A model generated the notes under the pieces. That model did no database searches. It was given only the letters and a program-made list of their open reading frames with translations, and was not told where the DNA came from. Shown here one piece after another: positions 23,463 through 36,512 of a stretch of 64,000 nucleotides of DNA. The DNA lies in NCBI GenBank assembly GCA_030762935.1, contig CM060883.1:49913001-49977000 (forward strand). The letters are read 5' to 3'. A program made the position numbers and the translations under genes. Source of the DNA: Hymenopus coronatus (lineage: Eukaryota > Arthropoda > Insecta > Mantodea > Hymenopodidae). Position 1 is the stretch's first letter, and each line of letters starts with the position of its first letter.

Positions 23463-25365
23463 GAATGCAGTGTGCGGTCAAATGAGAACACTGTTACCAT
23501 ATTGAGAATACTGTCCCAGAGAAACTGAAGAATTTGTGAAGCTTTAAACCGTAGTTGTTGATACTTAGACATAAACAAGGCTTTGAGCATATAATGTAAT
23601 GAAAACATGTAGACAGGCTTCTCATTGAGATACCTAGACCTAGAGGTAATGTTACTTCCCCATGTTGTCTAGTGATATTTTTTATTTTTGTAGAATTAAA
23701 AATACAAGTATTCTAGCAAATACGGGGTAATCACCTATTATATGCCATTTCACATTCAGAACGGTATTCATAATCGCATTAAATAATGTATTACTGTGCA
23801 TAGGTTCACATTACAGCAAGTGGACCTATTAGACCCATACACCTATATAAAATATTTCCAAATGGTGAGAATAACATATATTCTGAACATATCTCCCACA
23901 TAAATGTCATACAAATAACAAGCAACTGCAGAACATGTGGTAAAAGCGAGGCGAATCATTATACGTCATAGATACACAGTTGAGAGAAAAGCAATAGTAA
24001 AGAGACACAATGCTAATGAACCTCCAAAAAGTATAATGGAACAGAATATACACGGAGGTACACATCGCGCCGAATTAAGGCATAGAGGCACTAATCAACA
24101 CATTAAGATGGCAGTCAACACCGGGGATTCGACTACTGTCAGAAACCAAGACACACATAATGGATTAGCACTGTCAACTACTCATTAAAGTTATAACGAA
24201 GATACACAGGACCAGAAAATAAAAACGCCTGTGGCTAAAATGGAGTTGACAGAAAGCACGGAATAAGTATCCCAGGTGACAGTGTTGAGATAAATATTAT
24301 GAAGTGTGTTTCCTTAAACACCGGCTCATTTTTGAGCCGCCGTAATATAATAACAACATAAAAATCTAAAAAGCAAGACGGAACGTAAGAGTAAAATGCC
24401 TGGGAAATAATTTTGATAGATTGGAACACGGATGTCACATATGTCACCTATAAGCATTTCTTAGTCACAGATAGGGCACACTTCATTCCACAAGCTTCTC
24501 TCCATATCTCGCTGTAATATTCCAAAATTGTTATCTATTATGAAGTCAGAATCTGCGCGTTAATTGTGGGCTTACGGAGACAGTAGTCCAGTACCTAGTT
24601 GTAAACGCCAGGATATAGCTTACCCCAGGGAGAAATCCTAAAGAGACAGCTTCAAGGTCCCAGAGTCAAAGACAAGCCTGCCGCGTAGACATCCGCGGCA
24701 CCGTTGGATAAACTCAGAATTTTCGAGAAGTCCTCCCTTAGTCAAAGTGTGTGCAAACAGGCAAACCAACAGTCAGTAAAGTAGCATCACGAATTCACAG
24801 AGAGGATCCAACTGCATAACGCAGCGTCCAGCAGAGGAGTGAAAAAATATGGCTGAATGAAGAGCGGCTATAAAATGTAACAAATGAAAACAGCAAAGGG
24901 AATCACAGGACGTACAATAGAGTATTATTCATGATTTATACATATTAAAAATACGAATTATTTAAGCACTACATATAGCTATCAATTTTATAACGCTCAA
25001 TATGGTTGGTAAATACAGGGGGCAGACATTACATTTACTTACACTTTTAGACTGAATGAAAAACCAATTTTAAATGTTATTTACCAGCGAACAATAATTT
25101 AGCACAATCACTGAAATAAAATATCACGAAAGTACACGCACTTATAACAGATCGCAGACAAAAAAGAAAACATAGGAAGGAAAAAAAGAAGAGATAAACA
25201 ACAGTCTATCGGAAAAGAGTGGCGACTGATCCGAGGAGAACCTGCTCAAGCCAAAATTACCACCCTACAGATATATAAACTGTGACCAAAGTAAACATAC
25301 GGAAACCTAAGCAATAAGCCAAAATAGAACTTAATAAACCTTCCCATATAAAATAGCAACACATG
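23463..25365. other. Intergenic sequence, no recognisable feature
   Basis: Between the two receptor genes. Open frames such as 23937-24188 (+) have a biased, non-protein-like composition and no family resemblance. Confidence 0.45.
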
Positions 25366-25376
25366 AAAGCAACAAA

Positions 25377-25624
25377 TAGGCCGCGCCGTGGCCGAGTGGT
25401 TAGACCACTCGACTCTCACCTAAACGGTCGGGGTTCGATCCCAAGCGACCGCATGTGAGATTTGTGGTGGACAAAACGGCGCTGGGGCGGGTTTTCTCCG
25501 GGTACTCCGGTTTCCCCCGCCATCGCATTCCACCGGTGCTCCATCATCATTCATGTATCATCAGTGTCACCGCCTGCGGTGCCATTAGTAGTTAAAGCGG
25601 GCGTTAAACACTACCAAAAAAAAA
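25377..25624 (+). mobile_element. tRNA-derived SINE, family beta (+), full length
   Basis: A 248-bp element flanked by an exact 11-bp duplication AAAGCAACAAA (25366-25376 and 25625-25635). The tRNA-like head has an A box TGGCCGAGTGGTTAGACC and a B box GGTTCGATCCC. The body contains GGGTTTTCTCCGGGTACTCC, a motif common in invertebrate SINEs. The tail GCGGGCGTTAAACACTACC is followed by poly-A. Truncated copies occur at 43244 and 46105. Confidence 0.92.
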
Positions 25625-25635
25625 AAAGCAACAAA

Positions 25636-26315
25636 CACACAAATGTTAGACCTCGCTAATGTGAACTCTGTCTCGCAGCCCATGGCAGATATCTTAGGTG
25701 GTTATCTAGTACGAACCTAACTGTGGTGCTAATTTAGCAGCATGTGCGTTCTTATTTGAACTAAGGGTATGATTCCTGCATATGCTTTTCTGGCCATGGA
25801 GAATGAAGAAAATTCTTTGTTGTCATTTTACCGAGTCGTTATTCTGGTGTGAGGATGCTTACTGCAATTCCTTCCATTCATTTCAAGGAATCACCCAAAT
25901 TGCATAAAATAGATATGGTAAGATTGGTGAAAAAGCAGACATGAGGTGAAATAGAGTTGTTAGATGAGTAGTAACGAGGAGAGATGGGTATTGGGTACGA
26001 TTTGGAGACACGCCAAATTGAAGTGCCACTCTTGTGATTATTGTTGTTGAGTCCTTCAGCATGAGATGGAAAGGGCTAATAGGGAGTCGTGGTGAAATGT
26101 TTAATGCTCAAACAGAAATAAAAACGCCTAAAAGCGAGAAGTAAATTGTGAACCATTTTCCGTGTCATATGGTAGCAAATCTGAATGAAAGAGCACTAAT
26201 CGCGTTACGAGCCATAGCACTCGGAATTGCATTTGACCAAATGTGCAATTATTCGAAAGAAGTAAAGAACGACTGAAACATGAGGATTTTCTAGGTTACA
26301 ATGGGGTAGAGAGCC

Positions 26316-26329
<14 letters not shown>
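25636..26329. other. No recognisable feature
   Basis: Intergenic sequence upstream of the complete receptor gene. No coding or repeat signature was seen. A poly-A/(TA)n tract lies at about 26316-26346. Confidence 0.45.
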
Positions 26330-26346
<17 letters not shown>

Positions 26347-26660
26347 GGTATATATTACATAGCATATGTCAAATGCATTGTTGTGGAGTTAACCGTTTCT
26401 GAGATATTCCTAGTTATTGCTTTTAATTGTAAAATACTTATACATGTCTCGAATGGAAAATCGTAATTCAGTTTTCTTTCTTTTGGTCAAACAAAGAGAA
26501 TGGAATATCAAAGCATCATATAGCGACCAGCTCTTAAAAGATTTTACAAAACTGTTAGCCCATTGTATTCCCTTATTTCCGCGTATCTACAAAGAACTAT
26601 ACAATTAAAGTGCTTATGCAAATTTTTATGTCGATAGACGTGAAGTAGATGAAAAAAAAA
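26330..26660 (+). repeat. Repeat A, copy 10 (3' half, +)
   Basis: Starts near the 'GTGGAGTT..CCGTTTCTGAGATATTCC' block of the consensus and runs into an A-rich tract. It meets copy 9 tail to tail. Confidence 0.7.
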
Positions 26661-26667
26661 AATAAAA

Positions 26668-27543
26668 AAAATCTGATGTGTTTCATTCACATGACTTTCT
26701 CTAAACTCTGTAACAAATTATTGTTAAAAAAGCTTATGCTTCTATTTACTTCATTCTAATCGAGAAAAAGTTAGCAGAAATAGTCTTATTGCTTGCTTCC
26801 TTGTAAGTAGGAGCGAAATAAGGGAGTACCATACGTTAAAGTGATAGTCAAAAGCTGGTTGCTATGCGATTGAAGTTCCTTTGTTTGTACGACAGGAGTT
26901 GACATTCCCGTATGAGAAAAGTTGTGTGTTTTAAAGCTGAAACCAAAAACAAGGAATATCTAAAAAACGATCAACTCCACGAAAAAAATATATATATAAC
27001 ATAAATTGTGTGTTTTAACGTGATCTTCATTTTTTTTTTTTTTTGTTTTTTTTTTATGTGTGTTAAGGTTTTGTCCATCTCTTACGGTTTAGCAGCTATG
27101 CAAAATTCCGTAAAATTCATTCAGAATAAAGTAGTCTTCAGAGGCTATTCCCAGAAAATTCAAGATATACATTTTATTTGTCAGGTAAATATCTTTAATG
27201 TACGATATTTTAATAAAAATCTTTAGAGCCATTTTTGAGAGAATAAAAATTTTCGGAAAGTGTTCCATGTAAAGAGTACTTGAGAGTGAAGTGATTTTCT
27301 TAAAAATGTTCGTGCTGTATCCTTGAAAGATACTCAACTTAAATACAAAGTTTGGTATTTAACCGACTTTTTGTTTTTTGGCTATACTGCCCTCCCCACA
27401 CACACGCACTCACGGACTTTTTTCTAAATTTGTTTTAACTCAGGGGTCCTCAAAACGCATATTACCGTGAAATCTCAATATCGAATTTTTGGGCGCAATG
27501 TACTCTCTATATACTCAATACATAGTACGTGTAGAGACAGTAA
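26668..27543 (-). repeat. Repeat A, copy 9 (-)
   Basis: Nearly full length, from the reverse-complement tail (AATCTGATGTGTTTCATTCA) to the terminal hairpin (about 27505-27540). Confidence 0.85.
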
Positions 27544-28203
27544 AAGCCTTCGTTATCCAAGCTGTTATATTTTATTTTGGGATTGTATATTATTAAATCT
27601 ATGCTGCTAAATTTGAAATTATTTCTAACTAAAAGTCGATGTATCTAAACATAATGTGAATGGAAGAATAGCATATCTACGTGAACACAAGTATAAAAAA
27701 GATTGTAATGGGTTGAGAAAGCCGTGTGTGTTACATATGATACGGTTTTTATTTTCATGTAAGAAACAAGCAAATCATTATAATTACCTTGATGCTAAGA
27801 AAAGAGAGGTTAGTATTTCTGTATTTCAGTAGTGCTTCCCGTACGACTAAATTAAATAGGAAAGCAGATGAATTAGAAATACATATGTTCCTTGGATTTT
27901 GGTTGATTATAAGGTACTGCTCAGACTTATATTTTATTCATCTACAGACACAGTAGCAGACTCAAAATTTTATGTATGAGAAAGCTTAATGCATTATGAA
28001 ATATTTTTGTTACAAAACCAAACGATCTGTAACTTTCCATATAAAACATTCAGAAGGATGAACAAAGGTTTGAAATACTTAGGGAAAAAGGGTGGAGTGG
28101 AAAGAAAAGAAAAAAAAAACAAAGAGAAAAATAAGTTTTCTAGGTTATAAATCACTATTTGTGCACTACTGGTTCTTTAGTTGATGTCAAATATCTCATA
28201 GCA
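27544..28203. other. 5' flank of the odorant receptor gene
   Basis: AT-rich flank that should contain the promoter and any 5' UTR. I cannot identify a convincing TATA box or initiator. Confidence 0.4.
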
Positions 28204-29135
28204 ATGAAGATGAACGTAAATACTGAGTATCTACAAATGCACTTCAAAATTATGAGGTGGTTTGGTATTTGGCCATATGAAGACGGAACAGCTTTACCTA
28301 AATGGCTATTTATCAGAATACTGTTTGGCATTAATTGCTTTATACAAACTTCAGCGATTGCAGTAGAAGTTATGGATGCGGTTATGAACTGGGAAAATAT
28401 GTCTAATCCTGTTGAAAATGTATACGTGACAGCATGCAGCATTAGCTCACTTATTAAATCATTTACTGTGCTTTTAAAGCGGAAAGATATTCAACGACTT
28501 TGCGAGGCTTTAACAGCCGTAAATACAAAGAACAGAAATGAATACTCAGATTATCAAAACGAAATAATTTTGGAAGGAATTAATAATGCAAAGTACTTTA
28601 CATATACTTTTATGTTCATAACCACGTTTGTTGGTAGTAGCTATTTTTATGTTCCACAAATTGATGCCAAGCTTCACCATAAAGAAAAGTCAAACGGCAC
28701 TGTTCAAGAGAGGCCAATGCCATACGCATACTGGGTGCCATATGATGCTCAGATCTCGCCTCTATATGAGATCACATATTTTTGTTTGGCGTCAGCATCT
28801 ACAACTGAAGGAATGTTCATAGCAGCTTGTGACAGTTTAGTCATCACACTGTTGATTCAACTCTCCGCTCAGTTCAAGGTTTTGCAAGTTTCACTTCATA
28901 ACATCAAGGAGAAAACGAGGAGTAACCTGGAGCAGAACTATAAGAAGCAGACATTGCAAGCTATACAAACAAAAGCAAAATCTATTCAGAGTGAGAAAGA
29001 ACACCCTACAGAATTTTTTGGTAACGCACAAGAAGATGACTTGGAAACCACACCGAGTGAAATTCAAAAGAGATTTGAAGTAGAATTAAAGTTACAATTG
29101 AAGAACTGTATAGAGCATCATCAGGTATTAATCAG
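28204..29135 (+). CDS. Insect odorant receptor (7tm_6), exon 1
   Basis: First coding exon of a complete odorant receptor, a seven-transmembrane ligand-gated channel subunit that works with the co-receptor Orco in olfactory neuron membranes. The start was taken at ATG 28204 (MKMNVNTEYLQMHFKIMRWF); Met 28210 is an alternative. The exon encodes about 310 residues: the N-terminal IMRWFGIWPYEDG motif, then hydrophobic segments around WLFIRILFGINCFIQTSAIA, YFTYTFMFITTFVGSSYFYV and DSLVITLLIQLSAQFKVLQV. Before the last of these is PYAYWVPYDAQISPLYEITY, a typical second extracellular region. It ends in a charged intracellular loop at the donor CAG|GTAAGT in phase 2. With exons 2-5 the frame is open for 454 residues, a normal length for the family. 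There are no stops or frameshifts, so the gene is probably functional. Intron 1 is 6.0 kb. Confidence 0.92.
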
Positions 29136-29449
29136 GTAAGTAGGGTATGAAGTATTAGATTCTAGCATTTCCCCATTGCAAGTTACTTAGACATTTTCGA
29201 AGTACATAGTTTTGTGGTTCAGCCTTATTGATGCTGAGGATGAATTCTATTGAATTACAAAGTGTTATATGAAACTTTGATAGTAAAAGTGTTCTTTTAA
29301 AGGTCTTTGAATCGAGTGCTAAAATTTTAGAATTCAGTTAAATCTATCAGTAGCTGCTTCCATCAATCTTATGGGGAGTGTATTGAATATGGCGTGTGTT
29401 GCCTATTTCTCGTGAATGGTTTTGCAATTTACTGTAGTTTCTGTAGCAT

Positions 29450-30800
29450 TAGTCTTCTGCAACGCCCACTCGATGTTTATACTCCTTTTACACATGGAGT
29501 GCCGAGAAAACCGTCTGTGAGAACTTCTTGTTGCAGAAGTTATTCCCTTCCTTTTCTCTATATCTCCCGACAATCCTTTTCTTCCTCCATAGATGATTCG
29601 ATTTTAAAGATTTGGTATTAGACAGAAAGCTTAGTCAGTCTTCTCGTGTCAACGTTCTCTTAATCCTTTGAGCAGTTTATTTGCCACATTCAATTGGAGT
29701 TCGTCGGAACCTTCATTTAAGAGTATTGCTCACTGGAACTGATGTAAGCTTGAATACATTCTTCGTCCTCATCTTCTATTTTACACAAAATTTTATTCAT
29801 TACCGTGGTATCAGTCTGGGTGGTTGTGCCTTTTCCACGATTCTCGTTATCAGCCTCTGTGTAGAAAGTGTTGTTCATCTACCTTTTTATTGGCACGTTC
29901 TTCGATATTGCTATGCATGCAGTGTATTTGATCTTCCGTCTTATAATATACATATTTTTAACGATTCTTTGGACGGTCAGTACTTGAACAAGTTCCGTAA
30001 ATCATTGCCTCCTTGTTTTCGTTTTCATTTACTCTTTCGTCTCTTGCACGTTACTTTACCGACAAGTTTTACCAAATCGAAAACTTCGTTTTCCTTCACC
30101 CCGCACCCTGGGACTGATTTATAACACGAGTTAATACCCATGTCGAGGTCTACGGTATGATCACCACTGTGTTTATTTCTTCAGCCTGTTTAGAAGTTAA
30201 TTCTTATTTGGAAACTTATTTTCTTTATATTTAAAGCTCAAAGAGTGTTGTAGAGTTGGCTGTATTGGCCTCCTACAGCAATGCAGAATTTTACTGCTGA
30301 ATTATTTCTCTCCAAGGCCTTTTATTTAGCCAGCGACAAGAAGTACACCAGTGTGTAATTTTCACCAATTCTTTCAATGCGCTCCACATTCTTCGTTCGT
30401 GTTATGGTTACGATCCTCGTATACAGCACGTACAGTATTGAATGTACTTGTTCTCCGGTTCTGGCATCAACGTATTTCTTATGTGGGTTCCTGGACATAC
30501 GGGCCTGTCAGGAATTGAGGCTGCTGATGTCGCCGCCAAGATTGGACTATTATCTCACAGGTATTTATTTTATTTCTTGTGTGTTTTTTTTTTATGTTTT
30601 TTAGCTCTCTGTTATGGAGTTCTGATTTATCACGCTGGTGCAACGAATAAGCTGATATTCAAGGAAATAAACTTCCGAGGTTATGCCTCACCCCATTAAA
30701 TTGTGTTCATCCTCGCGTGGCTCCGTGTTTTTTACCTGATTTTGACTCGGTCATCTCTTTGATTCTGACTTTCTGTTCTGATGTAATGGACCTTTCAGTT
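29450..30800 (+). pseudogene. Decayed I-clade LINE fragment with RNase H domain
   Basis: In receptor intron 1. The clearest part (30370-30545) has TNSFNALHILRSCYGYDPR, then INVFLMWVPGHTGLSGIEAA and DVAAK, the RNase H segment of I-like LINEs. Upstream YLASDKKYTSV and a fragment near 29510-29600 suggest more of ORF2. Downstream bases look like the 3' end. Many stops; boundaries are approximate. Confidence 0.65.
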
Positions 30801-31369
30801 TAAAGCAGTATCAGGGGTTAACTTTGTGCATCTCTGTGTTTGCCAAAAACACACATTGCGTTATAGCTACTACTTCTTCCGACACATTTTAGATTGTATT
30901 TGTAAGACTGAAGTTTTTTTTTAATACAGTGTTTGGTTGCTAACATGGAAAGAAAAGTAGATATTGTGCGCCCTAAAAATCTATACTAATACTACATATC
31001 ATGAGTAGTGAAGCTTTCCATAAAATCAATAGCATAGCTTTGTTCTCTATTTGCACGGTCTGTTATTTTATTGTGGCAATATAGGCCACTCTTGGGTTAA
31101 AATATCATAGAGCGTTTGGGTTGCTTGGAGCTGTACTTGGAGTTTTATTAATATTATTCGACACCAGTCTCGTTTTCTGAAAATGCGCAAGTTTGTTTTC
31201 TCGTGACATCATTATTTGTATAAACAACTATTTTTGGAATAAAACTGGTAAAATGTTATCGCGATTGCTTGTTCGAATTGTACAATTTTCTATTTTTGGT
31301 TTCAGTGGCTTTTTAATCTATAAAAATAATTCCTTTACTTCATACATCCCTCCATTTTGTATCATCAAC
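30801..31369. other. Receptor intron 1, no recognisable feature
   Basis: AT-rich intron sequence with no transposon signature that I recognise. Confidence 0.45.
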
Positions 31370-31382
31370 AAAAATTGAATAT

Positions 31383-31653
31383 TCACTGCCTCCGTGGTCG
31401 AGTGGTCAGCAAGCTGACTTCTCACCCGGGAGGTCTCGGGCTCGATTCCCGGCTGGGGCGGGGAATTTTTCTTCAACCAGAATTATTCTCTATCCCCCAT
31501 AGAGTCTGGAAGTATGAATGTGAGAGTAAATATGTGTGTGTGTGTTTAGTAATATAAAGTTTACTAACCTAATGTTCTGAACCTGCAGTTTCACAAGTCA
31601 AAGCCCCCGATATGACCATTGATGTAAAGGGGGCCTATACAAATGAAAAAAAA
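31383..31653 (+). mobile_element. tRNA-derived SINE, family gamma (+)
   Basis: Flanked by an exact 13-bp duplication AAAAATTGAATAT (31370-31382 and 31654-31666). Head TGCCTCCGTGGTCGAGTGGT with B box GGCTCGATTCCC; tail GGGGGCCTATACAAATG and poly-A. Located in receptor intron 1. Confidence 0.92.
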
Positions 31654-31666
31654 AAAAATTGAATAT

Positions 31667-32209
31667 CATTCATATCGTTTCATACAATTTGTGACAAATT
31701 TGTTCATTCTATATGTAGGCTTGGCTGGTTAATTATATGCATGTCCACCGCAATCAGTAAATCTTACACGGCTTTTGACGGTTGTGACTCATTTTATTAA
31801 TTATATATCAGATGGGAAATGAAACTATTGTGACCTAACTTCTTATGCCATACATATTCTGTTTTTCGCGAGCTAATTTTAGCGGGTTTTCCAGTTCTTT
31901 CCTCTTTTAGGACATATTCTTTTCATGTCCACTTTTCTATCGTTTCTGTCAGCATTAAGAAGTCGAGAAGCAATTTGTTTGATTAATATCTCCTTTGTAC
32001 TTATATTTTGCACTTTTATCTATTTCCTTTGCAAATATTAACTGCAGAAAAACACATTTATTAATACACAACCATTCAAGTCATTAATAATTTATATCAA
32101 CAATGCCAATGAATAAAACGGATAGAGGAGTGAAAAGTTTTTCTCATCCTGGATGAGAAAATAGTCTGTATTTCAATTTACGTTGTGAATGTTCCAACCA
32201 ACTTCTCTA
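31667..32209. other. Receptor intron 1, no recognisable feature
   Basis: AT-rich intron sequence. Nothing identified. Confidence 0.45.
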
Positions 32210-32862
32210 TAATTTTTATTACTTTCTCTACACATAGTATGTACATAGTGTATAGAGACGGTATTGTATTGCATTCACTGAGATTTCACTGGGAATACAT
32301 GTTTTGGGATTCTATGAATACAAAAATCGCTCTAATGATTTTGATTAAAATGCCGTATAATAAAGATATTTACATGGTAAATAAACTGTACACCTTCAAT
32401 TTTCTGGGAATAGTCTCTTTATACTGACTGAATTTTGTATAACCGGTAAACCGTAAGAGATAAACAAAAACTTACTACGCATTAAATGTAGATCTCGTTT
32501 AAACACATAACGAATGTCATAGGCATTTTTTTTTTTTTTTTGTGCGGGTGACCGTTGCCGAGATATTCCTTGTTATTGGTTTCAGTTTCAAAATCTTTTA
32601 ACTTTTCTCATACGGGAATTTTTCAAGTCGTGGCAACGCAAAGAAACGGATTTCAACCCCAGGATAAACAGCTTTTAAAAGATTTGATTATCATTTTAGC
32701 CTACCCTTATTTCCCTTTTGCTTACAAGGAGGCAAATAATAGGGTCATTTCTGCTGTTTATCTCGATTAGCATGAACGAGATAGAAAAATAAGCTTTTTA
32801 ACTATAATTTGTTACAGAGATGTAGAGAAAGTCATGTGAATAGAACGTATGAGATTTTTAAT
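32210..32862 (+). repeat. Repeat A, copy 11 (+), internally deleted
   Basis: Both ends are present (hairpin at 32218-32255, tail near 32825-32860). The microsatellite and central part are deleted. Confidence 0.82.
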
Positions 32863-33435
32863 TGCATATAGGTATTTAGACTTAAAAATTAATTACCTAT
32901 TAACCAACATTTTATATGTTGACTTACCTCTAAACCACAGAAACTCCAACTTCACTAAGGCAGTGTACAAAATAGCAGAATAAATACTCAGCATTTGTTG
33001 TACATTTAAATATCAAATTTTCTTTTTATAAGCCATGTGGGTACAGTGGAAAACAATAGATCACTCAATTCGTCTGCTGCGAAGAGTACCAATCGCCAAA
33101 ACGTACGGGAATAATTTGAAAATGATAAACAAAGAAAGTGGCTTGCAACAGTCTTTTGAAAGCAGAGTAACTTTTGGCCCGCCCTGCGTTATGTGTACGT
33201 CTTAAACGCGAGCTGCACCTACTGAATTATGTGCTAGAATATGGCAACTTAGCCACGTGATTCTTAAATTTAGCGAAAATCAGAATATATACAAGGGTGT
33301 TAACTCTTGGTGAATCTAGATTTTGAAGGATGAAAATAAAACAAAATAAAATAAACGAATTATATGTACACTTTCTCCTGGTATTACGAATACAATGTTT
33401 AGTTAGATAGTGAGGGTATATTATTTTATTACTTA
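32863..33435. other. Receptor intron 1, no recognisable feature
   Basis: AT-rich. Nothing identified. Confidence 0.45.
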
Positions 33436-34312
33436 CTCGACACGTAGTTACTATGCATATAGTAGGTAGAGAAGGTATTGTATTTCACCCACAAATTGGA
33501 TATCAAGATTTCTCCAGAAATATATGTTGAGGTTTACTTAATAAAAAAGATCATTTTTAGAATAAAGGTTCGCGCGCGCATATGTGTGTGTGTGTGTGTG
33601 TGTTAACAGCATAATTCAAAAACAAAAGGTCGTTAAGTAAAGAATTTTGTGTTTCAATTTATCTTCCAAGAATGCGACACAAAATATTCAAGAAATCCCC
33701 CAAACTCAAACTACCCTTTACACGAAACGTTTTTTGAAAACTTTGTTTTTTCTCAAAAATGGCTCAACCATCTTGATTAAAATACCGTACAGTATTTTTC
33801 ATCATAAATAAACTGTACATTTTGAATTTTTTGGGAATAGCCTCTGAAGACCTCTTCATTCTGGATGAATTTAGCATAACTGGTAAACCGTAGGAGATAG
33901 ACAAAAACTTACTAGACAAAAATGTAGATCTAATTAAAACACACAATTTATGTCAATTAGTTTTTTTTTTGGTTAACCGTTTCCCAGATATTCGTTGTTA
34001 TTGGTTTAAATTTTAAACAACTTAAACTTTTCTCAAAATGGAGGTCAACCTTCGTTTCATCTCTCTTTTGTTTCACTCCTGGCCGTGTGAAGCTAACTAA
34101 ATTTCAATTGTTCACAGAGCGACCGGCTTTTTAAAAACTGTGTATATCACTTTAGCCTAAAGTATTCTCTTATTTCCCTTTTACTTACAAGAAAGCAACT
34201 AATAAATCAATTCTGCTATGTTTTTCTCACTGAACATGAAGTAGATAAAATAATTATATTTTGTAACACTAGTTTGTAGAGAAGGTCATGTGAATGGAAC
34301 ATATCAGATTTT
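33436..34312 (+). repeat. Repeat A, copy 12 (+)
   Basis: Nearly full length with a TG microsatellite (33582-33602). Directly followed head to tail by copy 13. Confidence 0.87.
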
Positions 34313-35153
34313 ATTTTTACTTTCTCTACACATTACTATGTGCATAGTGTATAGAGAAGGTATTGTGTTGTACCCAAAACTTCGATACAGAGATTTCACC
34401 GGAAATATATGTTGTAGGACTCCCGAATCCAAAGAATAAGCCTTTTTAGAAAAAGGTCCATGTGTATGTGTGCGTGCGTGTGGACAGCATAGCTCAAAAA
34501 CTAAAGATCGTTAAATACCAAACTCGACATTTAAATGTATTATCTTCCAAGGATTGGACAAGAAGATTTTTAAGGAAACCCCCCCGACCCCAAACTACCG
34601 TTTACATGGAAAAGGTTTTGAATTTTTTTTCTAAAACAGGACTCTTACAATTTAATTAAAATACTGTATATTAAAGCTACTCACAACACAAATAAAATGT
34701 ATATTTTAAATGTTCTGGGAATATCCTCTGGAAAACACTTTGTCATGGCCTGATTTTTGCAGAATTTTGCATAACGGTTAAACCGTAAGGAATAGGCAAA
34801 AGCTTACTACATAAAAAATTGTAGATATCGTTAAAACACACAATTTATATCATATCCTATTTTTTTTTTCGTGGGGTTGCCCCTTTTCGAGATATTCCTT
34901 GTTATCGGTTTTAGTTCTAAAATACTTGACATTTTTCTCATACGGAAACTTTTCTGCTCCTAGCCATGCAGAGAAATTGATTTCAATCCTATAGCAACCG
35001 CATATTAAAACATTTGACTATCGGTGCAGCCTAGTACTTCTAAGTACTAAGATCATTTCTGTTAATGTTGTAGATAGAAGAATAAGCTTATTAACAATAA
35101 TTTGTTACAGAGATGTAGACAAAGTCATGTGAATGGAACACAATAGATCTTTT
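34313..35153 (+). repeat. Repeat A, copy 13 (+), next to receptor exon 2
   Basis: Second unit of a head-to-tail pair. Its 3' tail (CATGTGAATGGAACACAATA) ends about 15 bp before the exon 2 acceptor. Confidence 0.87.
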
Positions 35154-35168
35154 ATCTAATTTCCTTAG

Positions 35169-35268
35169 GTCCTCCAAGGAGCTGGAGCATCTGTTCAATA
35201 CATTTATGCTTGTACAACTACTGGAGAGTCTGGTGCTGTTGTGCTTCACTATATTCAATCTTACAACT
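35169..35268 (+). CDS. Odorant receptor, exon 2
   Basis: A 100-nt exon (phase 2 to phase 0) encoding SSKELEHLFNTFMLVQLLES and LVLLCFTIFNLTT, a transmembrane segment of 7tm_6 receptors. Acceptor TAATTTCCTTAG|, donor |GTAAGT. The 3' end of repeat A copy 13 lies about 15 bp before the exon, so the acceptor's pyrimidine tract is partly repeat-derived. Confidence 0.9.
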
Positions 35269-35547
35269 GTAAGTATATTGAAGCTAAAAGACTCTGTTTT
35301 ATCTTACAAGCAGAACTGATTTTTGCTACATATAAATAGTGTGTATATAAAGCTAAAATGTATTCCCCATATCTCTTTAAGCATTTTAAGCGAAAATGGC
35401 TTTGCAAGTGCTATCCTTTAGTATCATCCTAAAAATATATCATAGCAATTAAAGTTCCATCCTCTCGCTGTTCATTTCATTTTCTGGTTACCCATTTTCC
35501 TGTCTATATCATTTATGCACGTCTTCCTGCCCATCCTAATCTTTCTA

Positions 35548-36392
35548 CTTTCTTTAAACGTACTCTGTATATAGGTACAGAGAAGGTATTGTATTGCACT
35601 CGAAATTCGATGTCGAGATATACACGGAAATTTATGTTTTGAGGTCCCCTGAGTTCAACTTTTTTTTGGGGGGGGGGTCCATGGGTGTGTCTGTGGACAG
35701 CATAGCTCAAAAACTAAAATACTGTTAAATACGAAACTTGGTATTTAAGTTTGGTATCTTCCAAGGATGCGACGCAAAGATTTTCAAGAAAATTCCCCTA
35801 CCCCTAACTACTCTTAACTTTTTTAAAAAATTTGATATTCTAAAAAATAGCTTTAACGATTTTGATTTAAATCTCTTATATTTAATGACAATAAAATGTA
35901 CATCTTGAATTATCAGGGAATGGCCTCTGAAGACCTCTTTACTCTGGACGAGTTTTGCAAAATTTTGCATAACTAGGAAACCGTGAGAGATAGGCAAATA
36001 TTTAGATCTTCTAAAACACACACAATTTATGTCATACACTTTTTTTTTTTCTTCGTGGAGTTGACCGTTTTCGAGATATTTTCCTTGTTATTGGTTTCAA
36101 TTGTAAAAACTATGTGACTTTTCTTAAACGGGAACTCACTTTTCGTTTTCTCTTTCTTTTGTTTTACTTCAACTGTTCACATAGTGGCCATCTTTTAAAA
36201 CATTTGATTATCGCTTCAGCCTAGTGTATCCCCGCATTTCCCTCCTACTTACAAGGAAGCAAGTAATAAGACAATTTCTGGTAATGTTTATCTCGATTGG
36301 CATGGGTAGATTCTAAGAATATTGTTTTGTAAGTTTGGTTTGTTTGCAGAACAAGCAGAATCATGCAAATGAAACACATCAGTTTTTCTAAA
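35548..36392 (+). repeat. Repeat A, copy 14 (+)
   Basis: Nearly full length. A G-run (35668-35676) lies where other copies have the TG microsatellite. Confidence 0.83.
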
Positions 36393-36512
36393 AATGGTTT
36401 TGTTTTTATTCAGAGGGTTCTAAAATCTGTATTTCCGGTGAAATCTCGGTTCCAATTTTTGGGTGAATACAACATTCCATAACTTAATATATGCACTTTA
36501 TTTACATAAAGC
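36385..36512 (-). repeat. Repeat A, copy 15 (5' fragment, -)
   Basis: About 130 bp of the hairpin-side end, tail to tail with copy 14. Confidence 0.65.
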
